Shown in pieces: positions 1-18,000 of a stretch of DNA of 64,000 nt. Origin of the DNA: Capitella teleta (taxonomy: Eukaryota; Annelida; Polychaeta; Capitellidae); NCBI GenBank assembly GCA_000328365.1, contig KB307754.1, positions 107,405-171,404 of the forward strand, read 5' to 3'. The position numbers and the translations under genes were made by a program. Within the stretch, counting starts at the first letter, position 1. The number at the start of each line of letters is the position of its first letter. The notes under the pieces were generated by a model. It worked only from the letters and a program-made list of their open reading frames with translations. It had not been told where the DNA came from and searched no databases.

Positions 1-2
1 TT

Positions 3-557
3 AAGTGGCTTGCTCCCGATTGTGCGTATCACCTGTTCAAATCATTCTGTATGCCTCTGTATGGGTCCGTTCTTTGGAACTTTTCACACCGGTCAGTAAA
101 TCGGTTTTACACTGCATGGCGTAAAGCTATTCGATGCATACTGCATCTGCATCCGCGCTCTCACTCATGTTTTCTCGCTCCAGTCTGCAATGATGTTGAT
201 GTTGAAATTCAGCTACTGTGCCGCAACGTCAGGTTCCTTCGGTCTTTGGAAAGAAGCAATAACCGTGTTGTGCGGTGCTGCTTTCAGTTGGTTCAGAACG
301 GCAGTCGCTCTACTGTTAGCCGCTCGTTCTCTAAGCTGTGTGACGTCACTCAGAAATCCCGTCATCATATTGTGGAAAGTGTTTGTCATCCTACTGCTCT
401 GTTCAAAATCGGCAACGATCATGAGGAGATGGCTGGTTTGGTCAGAGATCTCCTTGCTCTGAGAGCTGGGTTGGAGCTGGACCAGAATCTGAGTGCTCAG
501 GATATCGAACTCCTGCGGGATATTAATTTCTCTATACGGGAGCTATGTACCCATTAG
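3..557 (+). mobile_element. LINE ORF2 C-terminal fragment (non-LTR retrotransposon)
   Basis: An open frame enters from the left edge and ends at a TAG at 555-557. It encodes the region downstream of a reverse transcriptase domain. The visible pattern PLYGSVLW...FYTAWRKAIRCIL, followed by a short basic segment and a Cys/Arg/Phe-rich block, is typical of the C-terminal tail of LINE ORF2 proteins. The frame is open over about 185 codons, so this copy is fairly young or little decayed. The rest of the element lies outside the window. The clade is unclear from the tail alone; the CR1/L2/Rex group is a guess. Confidence 0.8.
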
Positions 558-700
558 TTTAATTTTTTTGTTTTTTTTTTTTGTTTTTTTTTTTTCTTCT
601 CTCACTGAATTATTGTTGTTATTGTTATTATATTCACTGAATTATTGTTATTATATTGAATTATTGTGATGTTCGATGAGGAACGAATAAACATATATAT
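558..700 (+). repeat. LINE 3' UTR and A/T-rich tail
   Basis: Directly after the LINE stop codon there are poly-T tracts and then TGAATTATTGTTATTATAT-type short repeats up to about 690, where an AATAAA occurs. Simple-repeat tails like this are common at LINE 3' ends, which suggests that the insertion boundary lies near 700. No target-site duplication can be seen because the 5' end is off the window. Confidence 0.55.
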
Positions 701-1197
701 ATAGGTCAGCCAATGGCAATGCTTGGAATGCTCTTGAATGTAAAACCTTGCCTCATTGGTTCGTGTCCTGTGTTTCCGGTAGCGCTGAGCCAATCAGCAG
801 AGCTTTGACATCACTACTCTTGAAGATTTTCCCGGGGTTTTTCTTCGTGGAGTTCGCGCCAAAGGCCCGTCTCACAAGTGTATTCTCAGCCTGTCCTTTT
901 TATCGATTTTTGCCCGACTCTTTTAGAAATTTCTATGCGACTCATCGAAATTTTCAGCCTGTCTCACATTGGCGATAGCCCGACTCAAAGTCGGGGAGAC
1001 GTATGCCTAGCTAAAAGCCTGCCCGTAATGTTAAAACTTATAATGGAAAAATGCTATCTCCGCCGTTGCTACGACAGCGTTGCTAGGGACTTTCCTGCAC
1101 TTTCACACAGGACACGCATATTATTATATAATACGCACCATTCTCACAACTTATAAAAAAGATTGGACGCGTAAACCTCATATTAAGAAAAGATAAT
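701..1197. other. Intergenic spacer, nothing recognised
   Basis: Short open frames here show no recognisable motif. The region lies between the LINE tail and the probable 3' end of the EGLN transcript. Confidence 0.5.
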
Positions 1198-1203
1198 TTT
1201 ATT
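1198..1203 (-). promoter_or_regulatory. Candidate poly(A) signal of EGLN
   Basis: TTTATT on the + strand reads AATAAA on the minus strand, about 720 bases past the proposed EGLN stop codon at 1922. The A/T-rich stretch between them, with three CATAACG/CGTTATG motifs (1375-1456), would be the 3' UTR. Confidence 0.4.
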
Positions 1204-1921
1204 CGCATCACCAGAAAGCTCAGTCACGTAAAAAAAAAACCAGCACAAATCCAAATAACTTATGCGTCACAGCTAATTAAGGGAACAGACATATGAAACA
1301 ACGTGTGAAGGGAGTAACAGCGAAACAGGGACTAGGAAAAGGGGAGCGATTCAACGTAAAAGAACACAGGAAATCATAACGCACTTCATTGAGACGTTAT
1401 AGCACATCACTGAATGAAAAGAAAAAATCATAACGCACTTTTAAAAGTCCGTTATGATAATGTACGCAAAAACAGAACTGAACGTATTCAACTATTTATA
1501 GATAAAGAGGGGAGGATTAAAAAAAAAAAACACAAAAATAAATCAGAATTATATATGGCACAAGACAAGAAATGAAGAATATGGCAGGGGAAAATTTCTA
1601 GGAAAAGTAGAAAAAAAATATATATAATACGAAAATGGTTCTGATGAATATATGTTCACGAAAAAAATATAAAACCACATTTTGGAATGTGTAGTTTCTT
1701 TTAACGACAAAATGGTCACAAATTAATCTCACCGCACAATAAACACGAATGAACATAAAAGAAATAAGAAATTAGAACAGAATAATAATAATAATAATTA
1801 CGCACATATACGAAACCAAATTTGGTCTGGTTCGTCTTTTCTCACTGAATTACCCTTTTTCATAAATCATTTTCTCCGGTTTGAGCTGTGGGATCTTGCA
1901 TTAATCGCTACGAGCCCTTGT

Positions 1922-8320
<6,399 letters not shown>

Positions 8321-8701
8321 TTCTACCTTGACCTCTTCGTGACCTCATGCTTATCACGTGGTCTGTTTGTTTACATTTCTCCCAGTGCACATGCTTGCTC
8401 ACCGGCTCAGAGAGAAGGTGCGCTGATACGAACTTTTCGCACCGAGTCGCAATAATTTATGACATAATTTGTCAAATAATGATTTACTAAATGAAATTAA
8501 AGCATTTATTTTGAGGTTTTAATGATTGATTTAATGTACGAAATAAAACTGCATTTGAGTAGCTCTGCCGAAAGTTGCGGCGTGCGACTTCCGGTTCAGC
8601 GTGTCTCCGCATTGCTCGGTTTTAGAACAACTTTCATCAGCTTTTTGGGCTATTTAAGTAGCATCACTCCGCGTCCAAAGTGACTGCATAACGATTTCGT
8701 C
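8321..8701. promoter_or_regulatory. Divergent EGLN / EPRS1 promoter
   Basis: Only 381 bases separate the EGLN start codon (minus) from the first EPRS1 start codon (plus). The interval carries a palindromic CACGTG at 8355-8360, 35 bases upstream of the EGLN start, and a TATTTAAG stretch at 8651-8658, about 45 bases upstream of the EPRS1 ATG. Head-to-head genes at this distance normally share regulation. CACGTG could bind Myc/USF-type bHLH factors or act as part of an HRE. Confidence 0.6.
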
Positions 8702-9058
8702 ATGGTGAAGTTGACCATCAATAAAACCAGTTCTCCGACAGGTATCTCCTATTCAATTTACCTCCGTATTGAATTCATAAATTTTGACAAGTTCAAGTTC
8801 AAGTTGAATCAGAAATGTTCAAATGCAAGTACAACTGCCATGTCACCACTGGTTTCCGGTTGGTTATCAGGGTTACATGTTAAATTTGTCGAGGCCGAGG
8901 GGCGACGGGGAGTTTTTAGTACCTACTGGTAGTCTGGTACCAAGTACGAACAGACGTACACTCAGTACAGCCTACAGGACAAATGAATAGACTTAACAGA
9001 GTGTCTACGTACAGACTGAGACTAACACTAACAGTAACAGAGCGGCTCCGCGCGTAGC
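8663..9058 (+). repeat. Direct repeat copy 1 carrying EPRS1 exon 1
   Basis: This stretch matches 9848-10243 without gaps at a constant offset of 1185 bases. I count about five differences, mostly near the start and in the intron part. It holds the 5' leader, the first coding exon (8702-8741) and the start of intron 1 of EPRS1. The repeat ends in GTAGC, and the same GTAGC stands just before copy 1 (8658-8662), which fits a tandem duplication at a 5-bp microhomology. Confidence 0.9.
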
Positions 9059-12000
9059 TCCCCAAGGGTAGCGGAGTAGTTCCCACACACCGCTACCGCG
9101 TATCGCCATTGACTCCCATAGAGACAGTGAGTTGTGAACATTTGTGAAGCTTTGTGATCCAAAAATCACTATTTTTACTTGCTGGTGAAATTCTTTGAAT
9201 CCTTCACTCAAGAAAAAAGTCAACTATTGTACACGTTGCTACCTGTTGAACAATGTTTCACAGCTTTTTAACAATAATATTTGAGAATCAGCAACATCGC
9301 GCCATGTTGTGAACGAAAATGACCCAGAATACATCTGGCGCACGAGACCGGAATGTCAACATAAGCACGTGCGCTTTTTGTTTACAAAATGTGACAGCTC
9401 TTATCTGGAGTCAGTCTGTACAATTGAATGATCGTATATTGAGGGAAATGTTACCTTCCACGTGTTGAGGTGTGAGCAAAAAAGAATAAAGTTTGAGATG
9501 GCACTCATAAATGGGATCGATGACAGCTGTCAAAACATACCTCGCGAGACTTGAAGATCACGCGTGATCTCGCGATATTTCCACGCGAGAACAACAATGG
9601 TGGAGAAGTTATATGTTTAAACTTCACAATCTTCATATCTATTAATTACTCTTCATTTTCTCGTGTAACAGCTCAAGTGGTGGTTATTTTTCGATTTCTA
9701 AATACATTTAGCTGCTAAAAACATTCTTACATTGTAAGAGGACTCGGCGTCATATAAATGATATTGCTCTAAAATATAGTCGCCGTTACAAAGACCTGTT
9801 CATGCAGTAGCGGTGTGTGTGCACTACGCTACGGCTTGGGGAGCTACATCCCTCCGTGTCCAAAGTGACTGCATAACGATTTCGTCATGGTGAAGTTGAC
9901 CATCAATAAAACCAGTTCTCCGACAGGTATCTCCTATTCAATTTACCTCCGTATTGAGTTCAGAAATTTTGACAAGTTAAAGTTCAAGTTGAATCAGAAA
10001 TGTTCAAATGCAAGTACAACTGCCATGTCACCACTGGTTTCCGGTTGGTTATCAGGGTTACATGTTAAATTTGTCGAGGCCGAGGGGCGACGGGGAGTTT
10101 TTAGTACCTACTGGTAGTCTGGTACCAAGTACGAACAGACGTACACTCAGTACAGCCTACAGGACAAATGAATAGACTTAACAGAGTGTCTACGTACAGA
10201 CTGAGACTAACACTAACAGTAACAGAGCGGCTCCGCGCGTAGCAAAATCGCAGCGTAGGGCTATGTGCAGAACGGCTGCGTGAATATCAACGCATCAGAA
10301 CTCTATCATCCAAGCATCTTATCAGCCTTATTTGGCCTTATTTGAGTATTCTGATGAATTGCCAGTCATCTATTTATAATAATCAAGTGAAAGACCAAAC
10401 TAAACTCCTTTCAAAGAATATTTATTGATTAAAAGATAGATAATACAATATAACAGAATACTTGAATACACATACAATATATACAAAAAGAAGCTTAATT
10501 ACAAAACTCTTGCTTGCGTTGTGCACGAAACCCTGCTTTCTTGCTTTTATTTTTTTCGTCTAGGTTAAACATTTGTACACACCATGTGATACGCCTCTCG
10601 CACTGAACTTGGTCTGAAATCATCGTTTGGTGCTTGTCTGATCCGACAGCTAAATTCTCACTATGATGATGTTGATCGCGAAAATTTCATCATCATTATG
10701 TAATATTTCAAGTCAGTCACACTCACTGTGACAAAATGTAACATCACATTGACACATCTTGCATAATAATTGTATTCTGTACATTGTGACGGTCAGTTAC
10801 ATAATACATAAATGTAACATAATACATTGCACAATGATAATAACTATGATCCTATCCCCCTTGTATGATGTATCGAATTGACTGAATGTGAATTAAATAA
10901 AATTAAATGTTATTCTTCTGCAGGAGTGCTAGTTGCGCTTGAGCTGACAAAGAAAGTCCTCTCCGTTGAGACCCAGGAAGGCCAGAGCACCAGTTTGCTT
11001 TTGGATGGGTTTGTAGACCTTGGAGCTCCAATTCATTTTGTGCAATGTCCTGTTCGTTCCCAGAGGTGTTAACATCGGAACTGTTAACTCGGTGCTACGT
11101 TACTTTGCGAGAGCTGCTCCCTCTCTTGGTCTCTATGGCAACGATTCGCTTCAGAAAACTGAGGTAATCACGAAATATTCTTCATCTGTGACTGATGTAA
11201 TTTGTGGCTTATATATTTTAGGTTGACCATTGGATTGATTTCTCGTCGTCTCGGTTGGGATGTGCCAACGAGTTTGAGGACGCCGTTCAGTACCTGAACA
11301 AGGTCTTGGCCCCTGTGACTTACCTCGTTGGTAATTCCGTCTCGATGGCGGATGTCGCTGTTTGGGGAAGCCTGAGAAGTGCGTCAGTGGAATTCGTCAC
11401 TAACTCTGAATTGAATCGTTGTTTCGTCAGGTTCGGCTGTTTTCCAGCAGATGATGCTGAGCGAGGAGGAGGACAAAGCTGCTCAGCACGTTCTCCGCTA
11501 TTTCAAGCACTTGACCTCTCAGCCAGGTTTCAACGAAGTTGAGCGTAAAACGCCCAAGGTCGAGTTCAAGGTGAAGAAAGAGGTTTGTGGGTGACATTTC
11601 TCACAATTCTGTGTCATCGGTGTTGTTCTTTTAATTCTAGCCTCAACCCGGAGTTAAGAAAGAGCGTAAAGAGGAAGGGAAGTTCATTGACCTCCCGGGG
11701 GCCAAGATGGGCGAGGTCGTGGTGCGATTTCCTCCGGAGGCCAGCGGGTGAGTCTTGAGGCGTTGTTTGCTTTGGGTTTTCACTTGTTATGTAATTAGAT
11801 TCCTGCACGTCGGCCATGCAAAAGCTGCTTTGTTGAACCAGTTTTATCAGGTGAACTTCAAAGGGAAGTTGATCATGAGGTTTGACGATACCAATCCCGC
11901 CAAGGAAGACGCTGAATTTGAGAAGGTGCGTTTTTAAATCCCAACACTCGGTGAACCACCGTTTGGGTCATCCGGTTCCTCAGGTCATCCTGGAGGATTT

Positions 12001-15000
12001 AAAGATGCTGGGCATCAAACCCGACATCTACACCCACACTTCAGACTCCTTTGATCTGATCATGGATCTCTGCGAGAAAATGATTCGCATGGGAAAGGCG
12101 TACGTTGACAACACCGGACCGGAAAAAATGAAACAGGAACGCGAGGAGAGAGTGGAAAGTGCCGGAAGATCAAATTGTGAGGAGTCCACGGTGGTTTTTT
12201 GGGGGGTTTTTTTTAATCGTAATTATTGCAATTAGCGGTGGAGAAGAACCTCGAGATGTGGGAGGCGATGAAGGTCGGATCGACCGACGGACTCAAGTGC
12301 TGCGTCAGAGCTAAGATTGACATGAAGTCGGACAACGGCTGCATGAGAGATCCAACGATCTACCGGTGCAAACCCGAACCGCATGTGCGCACTGGAACCA
12401 AGTACAAGTGAGAACCAGATTCGTACTTTACTCTTTCAATCTGTTGAATCTCTTTGTTCGTTCAGGGTTTACCCGACATATGATTTCGCGTGTCCGATCG
12501 TGGACAGCATTGAAGGCGTGACTCACGCTCTGAGGACAACTGAGTATCACGATCGCGACGATCAGTACTACTGGTTCATTGAGGCCCTGGGTACCCATTT
12601 ATACCCAAATAGTGGGTTACGTTTTAATGTTTTATTGATAACACAGGTCTGCGTAAACCTTACATTTGGGAGTACAGTCGGCTGAACCTGCAAAACACGG
12701 TTATGTCTAAGCGGAAACTGACCTGGTTTGTCGAGCAGGGTCTCGTTCCCGGCTGGTGAGTCGATCGATTTGTGATCGTTTGTTTATTACGATTGATTTG
12801 ACCTCCAGGGATGATCCCAGATTTCCCACAGTCCGTGGCGTCCTCAGAAGAGGCATGACTGTCGAGGGTCTGAAGGAGTTTGTCATCGCGCAGGTTTGGT
12901 GTAGAATGTCTTGAGGCGAACGCCTAATTTCACGGTGATCTCTTTGGTCTGTGAAGGGTTCTTCAAGGTCGGTGAACATGATGGATTGGGACAAAATCTG
13001 GGCGTTCAACAAAAAGGTCGGTTTTTTTGCGGTGGAGTTATTTTTTTATTTGTTATGTAATGTTTTGCGTGTAGGTCATTGACCCGGTGGTTCCTCGTTA
13101 CACTGCTCTTCTGGAGAAAGATGTTGTACCTGTCCTGGTGTCCGGGGCAAAGGAAGAGGTCAAGGATGTCCAGAAGCATCCCAAGGTCAGATTTATTTTA
13201 TGGAATAAAAAGTCATGGAGAGTTTTTTGCATTTTTATTTCATGAGGAAAGTTTTGTTTTTGCCCTGGAATAATCATATTGAGTGATGGTTTATCAAATA
13301 ACGTGATTTTTATTTATTTTTTTTGTAAATTTCTTCACAATACTTTGAGGCAAAATAGGGATCCAATCGCTCCACGGAAGTATTCAGGAAGCGAGCGAAT
13401 CTCCTCGATCACCAGCTTCTGCTTCTTCTCCAACTCTTTCAACGAAGGCATCAGATTATCCACATATTCCGGAATAGTCTTCAGGGCCTTCTCGGATATT
13501 GTAAACAGGATGTAACCGCCTGGAAAGCGAGAATGAATTTTGGGATTTAAATTTCCTTTTTTTAAGAGGTTCAATTCTCTAACCAGGTTTTGTGATGCGG
13601 ACAAGCTCCTCGAAGCAGTCGCTTTTGATGTGACCTTCGTTGAAGCATCCCACCGACACTGCATAGTCATACTCATCTGATTGAGTCATCATTTTAGTAC
13701 TGATGCTGAATTAACTCAAGCACTCACTGTCCGCTATGTCGAGACGCTGCGTTCCCAGGAGATAAGCTTGTATTCCTCGTTGGTACACTCCTTGATTCAT
13801 GCCGATTTTGAGCATCTCCTCATTTGGTTCCAAGGCGTCAATCGTCTTGAATCCGCACTTAGCCAACTGCAACACACAAGACACATAATTAATGAGCGTA
13901 TCCCACAATGCATCACTCACCCATACACCAACACGTCCCGTACCCGCTCCGAAATCGAGAATTTTGACGTCAGCACGCTGCTGCTCGTGGACATATGCAG
14001 ACATGGCTTCACTCATCTGTCTCGGTCCCTCATACTTCACATTGTCAAAATCCTGTTGCGCGAAAATAACGGTCACAGCTCATGAATATTAATCAGCACC
14101 TACGCTGTCATATCCCTTGGCCCACTTGCTGTAAATATCTTGGACTTTGTCGTCCGAGATGCCTCTGTCAGTGACCGCTTCTGCTATTTTCATCGTGTCC
14201 GTGCCATCTCTCTGTTTGGGATCCTTAGCGAGGCTTTGTTCTCCGTCAGACATTCTGTTAGGGAGGGAAAATTCTTGTATTTTATGATTTGTGTTTTTGC
14301 ACAGGATGCTGGCATTGGAATGAAGCCGGTTTGGTACAGCGGGAAGGTGTTCATTGATGGTGCTGACGCTGAGGTGATTTCGGAGGGAGAGAATGTGACT
14401 TTTGTCAACTGGGGTAACATCCTCATCAGGAAAATCAAAAGGTGAGATTGAAATTCATTAAAGACGGCTTCTGTGGAACGACCACTCGACAGGAATAACA
14501 ACGGCAAGGTTGATTGCGTCGAGGCTGAGCTGAATTTGGGCAACACTGTGAGTTGATTGCACGCGCGGGTTTAACTCGGATTGGATTGAATTGTTTCTTT
14601 TCTCACAGGACTACAAGAAAACGCAGAAGATCACTTGGCTGGCGGAGTCGAGCGAGGTTCAGTTCACTCCTGTGACCTGCGTGCATTATGACCACATAAT
14701 CACGAAAGCGATTCTGACCAAGGACGATGACTTCAAGGATTACGTCAACCAGAACAGCAGGGTGGGTCCCGGTTATTGGACCCGCTTGGCATACTTGTTA
14801 CTTTGCAGGCTGATTTTGCGATGATCGGAGATCCGGAGCTAGTGAAGCTGAAGAAAGGAGACATGGTTCAGTTGCAGAGGAGAGGCTACTACATCTGCGA
14901 TTCTCCCTACGAACCCACCAGGTTGGTACCTCCGGACTGGCGATCAAATGAAGTCACTTGGCATTTCAGCCGGCATTCTGGCAGAGCCAGTCCGTGCGTT

Positions 15001-18000
15001 CTGATCAACATCCCTGACGGTCACTCCAAAGAGATGCCCACGTCAGGATCGAAGCACAAGGACGCTCCCAGTGGCAAAGAGGTCAAGAGTTCATGGGGTG
15101 AAGGTCGTGTGTTAATGATCGTGTGATGTTCCAGAAAGCGCAGAATAAGAAGGGAAAAGCCGGAGAGAAATCGCCCGAGGAAGAGCAGGCTCCCTGTGTT
15201 GCCGGGAGCAGGGATGCCGCTGGGATCAGTGCTCAGATTGCCCAACAGGGAAACAAAGTGCGAGAGTTGAAGACACAGAAGGCTGCGAAGGAACAGATCG
15301 ATGGTGCCGTGAAGAGTCTGCTTGCTCTGAAGGCCGATTACAAAAAGGCGACTGGACAGGATTGGAAACCAGGATGCACTCCAACAGCCGCTGCGGCTGC
15401 TCCAGCTGCCGCTCCTGCGACTGCCACATCTGGTCCTGCTGATGCAGCTGCCATCAATGATAAGATCGTCGCCCAGGGCAACAAAGTGCGTGAAATCAAG
15501 GGACAGAAAGGCCCGAAGGTGTGTGTTCGTCTTTGTTTCATGTGATTTGTTTATTTGCTCTTCATTCCTGTGAATCGCATTAATTCTACAATTCAGACTC
15601 ATTCCTAAGCAAACCATTAGAAGGCTCTGCCGGGGTCAATTAGTGCAGTTCCTGGATGCTGCAGATTTAGCTCAGCCTCCTGTGGCTGTCACTCAGCCAG
15701 TGTTGCAATTTATGAGGACACCCCCCATCCTTCCAATGAGGCTAAAATCTGCAGTTTCAGAATCATGATATGTGTTGACTGTTAGTAGTGAAGGAGACAC
15801 CAGTTCGGTATGGACGCAGTTTTAATTTGTGAGAAGGAAGGTCATTCCACTGTTTAATGATTGTATAAATAAATGATACAAATATATAGAGACTTACATT
15901 GCTGGCGGTCGGAGGTGAAAAAAAAGAATACTATTGCAGAATGAGTGAATACAAAACAGATGCAGCGCAAAGTCAAGCAAAACGAATTATGAACAGGCCA
16001 AATTATAAGAAAGCACAGAAATAGACTAGAAGCGCTCTGAGGCAATCAGTTGCTCACGAGGTAATCAATGGATGAGATGTATGCATATGCATCTGAGATA
16101 TGAATATTCATGAGCGAACGCAACATGTGACTGTATGGATGCCAAGTGAATTGAAATGATTGCAAAGTTGTTCTTTCCCTGTGGCTGTTGTGACATCTGC
16201 CAAGTTACTTGTTGGTTTTTAAAGCTATGCAATATATATCTTGTTTGTTTTATTTTCTAGGAACAGATCGATGGTGCCGTGAAGACTCTGCTTGCTCTGA
16301 AGGCCGATTACAAAAAGGCGACTGGACAGGATTGGAAACCAGGATGCACTCCTCCAGCCGCTGCGGCTGCTCCAGCTGCTGCGGCTGCGACTGCTACATC
16401 TGCTCCTGCAGATGCAGCTGCCATCAATGATAAGATTGTTGCCCAGGGCAACAAAGTCCGTGAAATCAAGGGACAGAAAGCCCCGAAGGTGTGTCACTCT
16501 TTTCTTTAAACCTCGAATGCCAACGGAATTCTCCATTTAAATGCTCCCTTGTAAGAATCACAGTTCGTCATTTCCTCTGCTTCTCAGTGCAACGCCTGGT
16601 TTCCATTCCAGAGATGCAATTGTAGCTGATTTTGTGAATTTCATTGAATTCTCTTCTAAAATCAAATCGTAACTGAAATATGAAGTGGGTTTAGGGGGTT
16701 TTTTTTCCTTTGGCTGAATTGCACGTTATACCGTCTCATGTCAAGTGGTGAGAGATTAGAAATTTACAACAATAGCGAGACCTCCAGGGTTCAAGGTCAA
16801 CAGGGTTCATCTGTAACGGACCAGCCAAACATTTGAAGAAAAAAATTGGCAAAGATGTCTATAGGTTGAGGGCCCCCAGATACATGTGTTGTGCATGTGA
16901 ATTTCTCATTGACTCCACTGCGTTCCCAATTGCAAAATGCGCCTGGGCGTTATTCGTGACTGTCTATGGTAGTATGCTGGAAAAAGAACCTTTGGGTTAT
17001 ATCAATTGGGGTATGGGGAAAACTGCAAAGTGATATTACATTATTTATTTGCCGGAGTGATTCTCGAATGTTAAGTACAACGATTTGATTTTTAACTTCG
17101 ATCGTTCATTTTCTAGGATCAGATCGACAGTGCCGTGAAGACTCTGCTTGCTTTGAAAGCCGATTACAAAAAGGCGACTGGACAGGATTGGAAACCAGGA
17201 TGCACTCCACCAGCCGCAGCAGCTGCTCCAGCTGCTGCTCCTGCAGATGCAGCTGCCATCAATGATAAAATTGTTGCCCAGGGCAACAAAGTCCGTGAAA
17301 TCAAGGGACAGAAAGCCCCGAAGGTTTGTTATCTTTTGATATTTGCGCAGTCAACCAATAAATTTTATTTTTTCGGTCTAGACGTTTAATTAACTTCAGC
17401 AAATTTTCATTTGATCTTTAACTGAAAGTTGAAGCTTGTGTGGCAATTAATTTCTGACCTTATAGTCTTTAAACTGCATCACTTGCACTTATTGTTAATA
17501 TGGAATTTATTAAAATGAGCTAATTAATACAGCTGATGTTCCCTGCTAAATATCAATAACTGAAGCCTCCCCCCCCCCCCCCCAAAAAAAAAAAAAAAAC
17601 GAGAAAAGTTAATCAAAATGAAAGAATGTGTTTACCTTGAAATGGGATAAGGTTTCAACATGTNTGCTCAAAGTCCATCTGTACTCCAGTTATTTCTGGA
17701 GTGCGTTATGATTTCTGGGGTGCGTTATGACTCGCATCGTCCTTGACNCCTGCCGTGTTGCTATTTATAACTCGCCACGTGTGTCGGCTCATGACAGCCG
17801 GATAAACAGGTTTGAATTATGTGCAATTAGCTGAATTTGGCGATAATTTTGAATCATTTTGAGAGAGAGATTGTTTTAAAACCTGTTATTATTGCTTCCA
17901 TGTGCTTATTTGGGCGTTTTACTCTCTGATATTTGATTTGTGTCGCCACGCGAATAATGAAAGCAATGCACGATATTGATGATATTCAACGTGGCTTGTT

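Noticed and set aside
8702-8932. 76-codon open frame starting [14 protein letters not shown], seen again at 9887-10117
   Set aside because: Only the first 13 codons are coding: they are EPRS1 exon 1. The rest is intron read through past the GTATCTCC donor.
8663-10243. The two direct repeats as LTRs of a small retroelement
   Set aside because: The repeats do not have TG...CA ends, hold an EPRS1 coding exon, and the internal part has its own inverted ends. A duplication plus DNA-element insertion explains them better.
15021-15617. 198-codon antisense frame over the first WHEP exon
   Set aside because: It is the mirror of the Ala/Lys-rich WHEP coding sequence. The plus strand has the conserved protein.
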